Assembly (NCBI RefSeq): GCF_937874145.1
Contig: NZ_CALNBI010000146.1
Coordinates: forward strand, 1-16,409
Origin: an uncultured Chitinophaga sp.
GTDB taxonomy: Bacteria; Bacteroidota; Bacteroidia; Chitinophagales; Chitinophagaceae
Direction of reading: 5' to 3'
Length of the DNA stretch: 16,409 nucleotides
Every line of letters begins with the position of its first letter. Positions within the stretch are counted from its first letter, which is position 1. Both the position numbers and the translations under genes were made by a program. Below the pieces are notes generated by a model, which saw only the letters and a list, made by a program, of their open reading frames with translations, had not been told where the DNA came from and did not search any database. This document shows, piece by piece, positions 15,601 to 16,409 of this stretch.

Positions 15601-16120
15601 GATCAACGACGACGACCGCGATTACATCGGCAATCCCACGCCGAACTGGACGTACGGGATGACCGTCAACGCCGCTTACAAGAATTTCGACCTGGTGATC
15701 TTCGGCCAGGGTGCGGCGGGCAACCAGATTTTCCAGGGGCTGCGCAGGCTCGATATCCTGAATGCCAACTGGCAGAATAAATCCCTCAACCGCTGGCATG
15801 GCGAAGGCACTTCGAACACTCATCCCCGCATGACTTTCGACGATCCCAACGATAACTATTCGCGCGGGTCGCAGTTCTATCTCGAAGACGGTGATTATTT
15901 CCGTTTTAAGATCATTCAGCTCGGATATACGCTCCCTACGCACCTGGTGAAAAAGGCAGGTTTCGAAAGGGTGCGCGTGCATGTGATGGGCGAAAACCTG
16001 TTCACTTTCACGAAATACACCGGCTACGATCCCGAAATCGGCGGCGGCATCCTGAGTATCGACCGCGGTATTTATCCGCAGGCGCGCACATTTATGTTCG
16101 GCCTGAATTTTACCTATTAA
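12638..16120 (+). CDS. SusC/RagA-family TonB-linked outer membrane receptor with STN domain
   Basis: A protein of 1160 residues from the ATG at 12638, or 1118 from the ATG at 12764 (MKLTTFLLLVACLQISAKGL), which by itself gives a normal signal peptide. The mature protein has an STN domain (LKKVLKEISRQSGLSIVYDE, KQALNLLLLN), a carboxypeptidase-regulatory-like domain (VSGVVTDEKGAPLPGVTVRV), a TonB box (ETVVVGYG), a plug (ALQGRTSGVIIASNSG, VRIRGLTTFNNNNPLWVVDG, IQVLKDAASQAIYGARAAAG) and a ~900-residue barrel ending in FGLNFTY with the usual aromatic last residue. SusC receptors import oligosaccharides or other large nutrients with TonB energy; the STN domain contacts FecR for signalling, which fits the sigma/FecR pair just upstream. 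The susD-like gene starts 22 bases after the stop. The imported substrate cannot be read from this part of the locus. Confidence 0.95.
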   Translation: MKFNFSGGASFVRVVRAVYPASFHVIPRYGSWKDGIGKFCIVMKLTTFLLLVACLQISAKGLSQQVTLKERNAPLKKVLKEISRQSGLSIVYDESLLAGTSRVTIDIREVPVKQALNLLLLNQPVGFTMEGQKIVIRPMVTPVTAADTTFPVSGVVTDEKGAPLPGVTVRVHNTSIGTTSNGDGRYSLRAPGKSAQLVFSILGYTSRTLGTSGGTLDVQLSLSETSLTETVVVGYGTQKKAVVTGAISSVRAKDLENMPINRVEQALQGRTSGVIIASNSGQPGSAATVRIRGLTTFNNNNPLWVVDGVVVDNGGIGFLNQNDIESIQVLKDAASQAIYGARAAAGVILITTKKGRAGKLQIGYNGYYGVSQPARKLKLMDAREYATMINEANVNDGKAPVYNDPAALGKGSDWQSTIFNNSAVRQNHELSISGGSEKSTFYTSFGFLNQEGIVASDISNYKRFNARINSTYKITPWLTFGENIGYSYDKSVGLGNTNSEFGGPLSSAINLDPITPIVETDPAKANASPYDKPTVRRNALGQPYGISPIVTQEMTNPLAYISTRLGNYNWSHNIVGNVYLEAEPIKGLKARSSVGSKLAFYGHEAFTPKFLLNSSTEQTIAIFNRGINNIFFWNIENTLSYTRELNLHTATVLVGQGAYKEGGARSTEIFFDDVPALTFDEASFNYKVAKEKRRAEGGEGIDHLVSSLFARLNYNYDEKYLVEGIIRRDGSSRFGANKKYGVFPSFSLGWVPSRENFWPQNNVVDLLKIRGGYGVVGSDAITDFAYLPTIGSGRDYTIGSGGTIGEGSSPNAPANPDLKWEETHQTNIGFEAYLFKRLNVQFDWFRKNTKDILMTRRLPWYVGSVSDPAANIGGMENAGVELELSYNQEFGDFNLNVGGNVSYMRNKVTNLGENRQFLYLGSASFQNMGNITRAEIGRPFNAFYMFEHLGIFQNQSEIDAYVNKNGGKIQPNAKPGDFKWKDINGDGQINDDDRDYIGNPTPNWTYGMTVNAAYKNFDLVIFGQGAAGNQIFQGLRRLDILNANWQNKSLNRWHGEGTSNTHPRMTFDDPNDNYSRGSQFYLEDGDYFRFKIIQLGYTLPTHLVKKAGFERVRVHVMGENLFTFTKYTGYDPEIGGGILSIDRGIYPQARTFMFGLNFTY

Positions 16121-16142
16121 TCGCAAAACGAAAGACTGACAC

Positions 16143-16409
16143 ATGAAAGCGAAATATTTTCCCATCATATGCGCGCTGGCGGCCGGTGTTACCCTGGCTT
16201 CCTGCGCCGACAGCTGGCTGGACCCCGAAATGCGGGGCACCAACCTGGAATCCAATTTCTATAAAAACGAAGAAGAAGCTTTTAAAGGACTTGTGGCCGT
16301 ATACGATGTGGTAGGCTGGCAGGGCGGGGGATACGTGACCCGTACGGGAATGGCCGATGCAGCGTCCGATGACCATCATGCCGGCGGCGGCGGCGCCAGC
16401 GACGTGAAT
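16143..16409 (+). CDS. SusD/RagB-family nutrient-binding outer membrane lipoprotein, N-terminal part
   Basis: The first 89 residues of a lipoprotein, cut by the right edge of the window. The signal peptide MKAKYFPIICALAAGVTLAS ends at Cys21 within the lipobox LASC. After the cysteine come ADSWLDPE, NLESNFYKNEEEAFKGLVAV and YDVVGW, the standard opening of SusD proteins (a D.WLD motif, then the first helix ending in Y). Acidic residues soon after the cysteine fit a surface-export signal of Bacteroidota lipoproteins. SusD caps the SusC barrel and captures the nutrient. The gene follows susC by 22 bases, so the two share one transcript. Confidence 0.9.
   Translation, partial: MKAKYFPIICALAAGVTLASCADSWLDPEMRGTNLESNFYKNEEEAFKGLVAVYDVVGWQGGGYVTRTGMADAASDDHHAGGGGASDVN

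Noticed and set aside
1..16409. Mobile elements, integrases, CRISPR repeats, tRNA or rRNA genes
   Set aside because: I looked for transposase-like proteins, regularly spaced repeats, and tRNA- or rRNA-like stretches and found none. No flanking direct repeats were obvious.

Overview
The window looks like chromosomal DNA of a GC-rich Bacteroidota, most likely a Chitinophaga-type member of the Chitinophagaceae. This rests on a SusC/SusD pair controlled by an ECF sigma factor and a FecR anti-sigma factor, a PD40/OmpA envelope protein resembling PorE of type IX secretion systems, a promoter of the Bacteroidota form (TTTG, 19 bases, TAnnTTTA), and an almost complete lack of Shine-Dalgarno sequences. 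The genus is an inference from protein style, not a search result.

Layout from left to right. (1) 1-219, minus: the 5' end of a pyruvate:quinone oxidoreductase (poxB-like), cut by the window edge. (2) 296-592, plus: the decayed remains of an NAD(P)-binding quinone-oxidoreductase-type gene, with in-frame deletions, diverging from poxB around a palindrome. (3) 714-1130: a small DUF4345 membrane protein. (4) 1131-1465: a gene-free stretch with a terminator and two inverted repeats. (5) 1466-5302: a two-gene operon for a secreted DUF1080 protein and a secreted sugar-dehydrogenase-like propeller fused to cytochrome c. It ends in a strong terminator with a UUCG loop. (6) 5603-6601: an AraC-type regulator. 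(7) 6769-8487: a TPR/PD40/OmpA protein with a run of 16 prolines. (8) 8554-9459, minus: a DUF4349 lipoprotein, separated from (7) by a bidirectional terminator. (9) 9524-10540, minus: a luciferase-like flavin monooxygenase. (10) 10665-16409, plus: ECF sigma factor, FecR anti-sigma factor broken by a frameshift, SusC-like TonB receptor, and the start of a SusD-like lipoprotein.

How the parts work together. The right-hand block is a standard surface nutrient-uptake system: substrate binding by SusD and SusC is normally relayed through the periplasmic half of FecR to release the sigma factor, which then transcribes susCD. In this sequence the FecR reading frame breaks just after the membrane helix, so the signal relay should be cut unless this is a sequencing error. 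The 1466-5302 operon is the most interesting metabolic unit. It pairs an electron-exporting sugar oxidase candidate with a domain family that includes 3-keto-disaccharide hydrolases, suggesting oxidation followed by cleavage of glycosides in the periplasm; this function is a hypothesis. I saw no rRNA, tRNA, CRISPR array, insertion sequence, integrase or phage gene.
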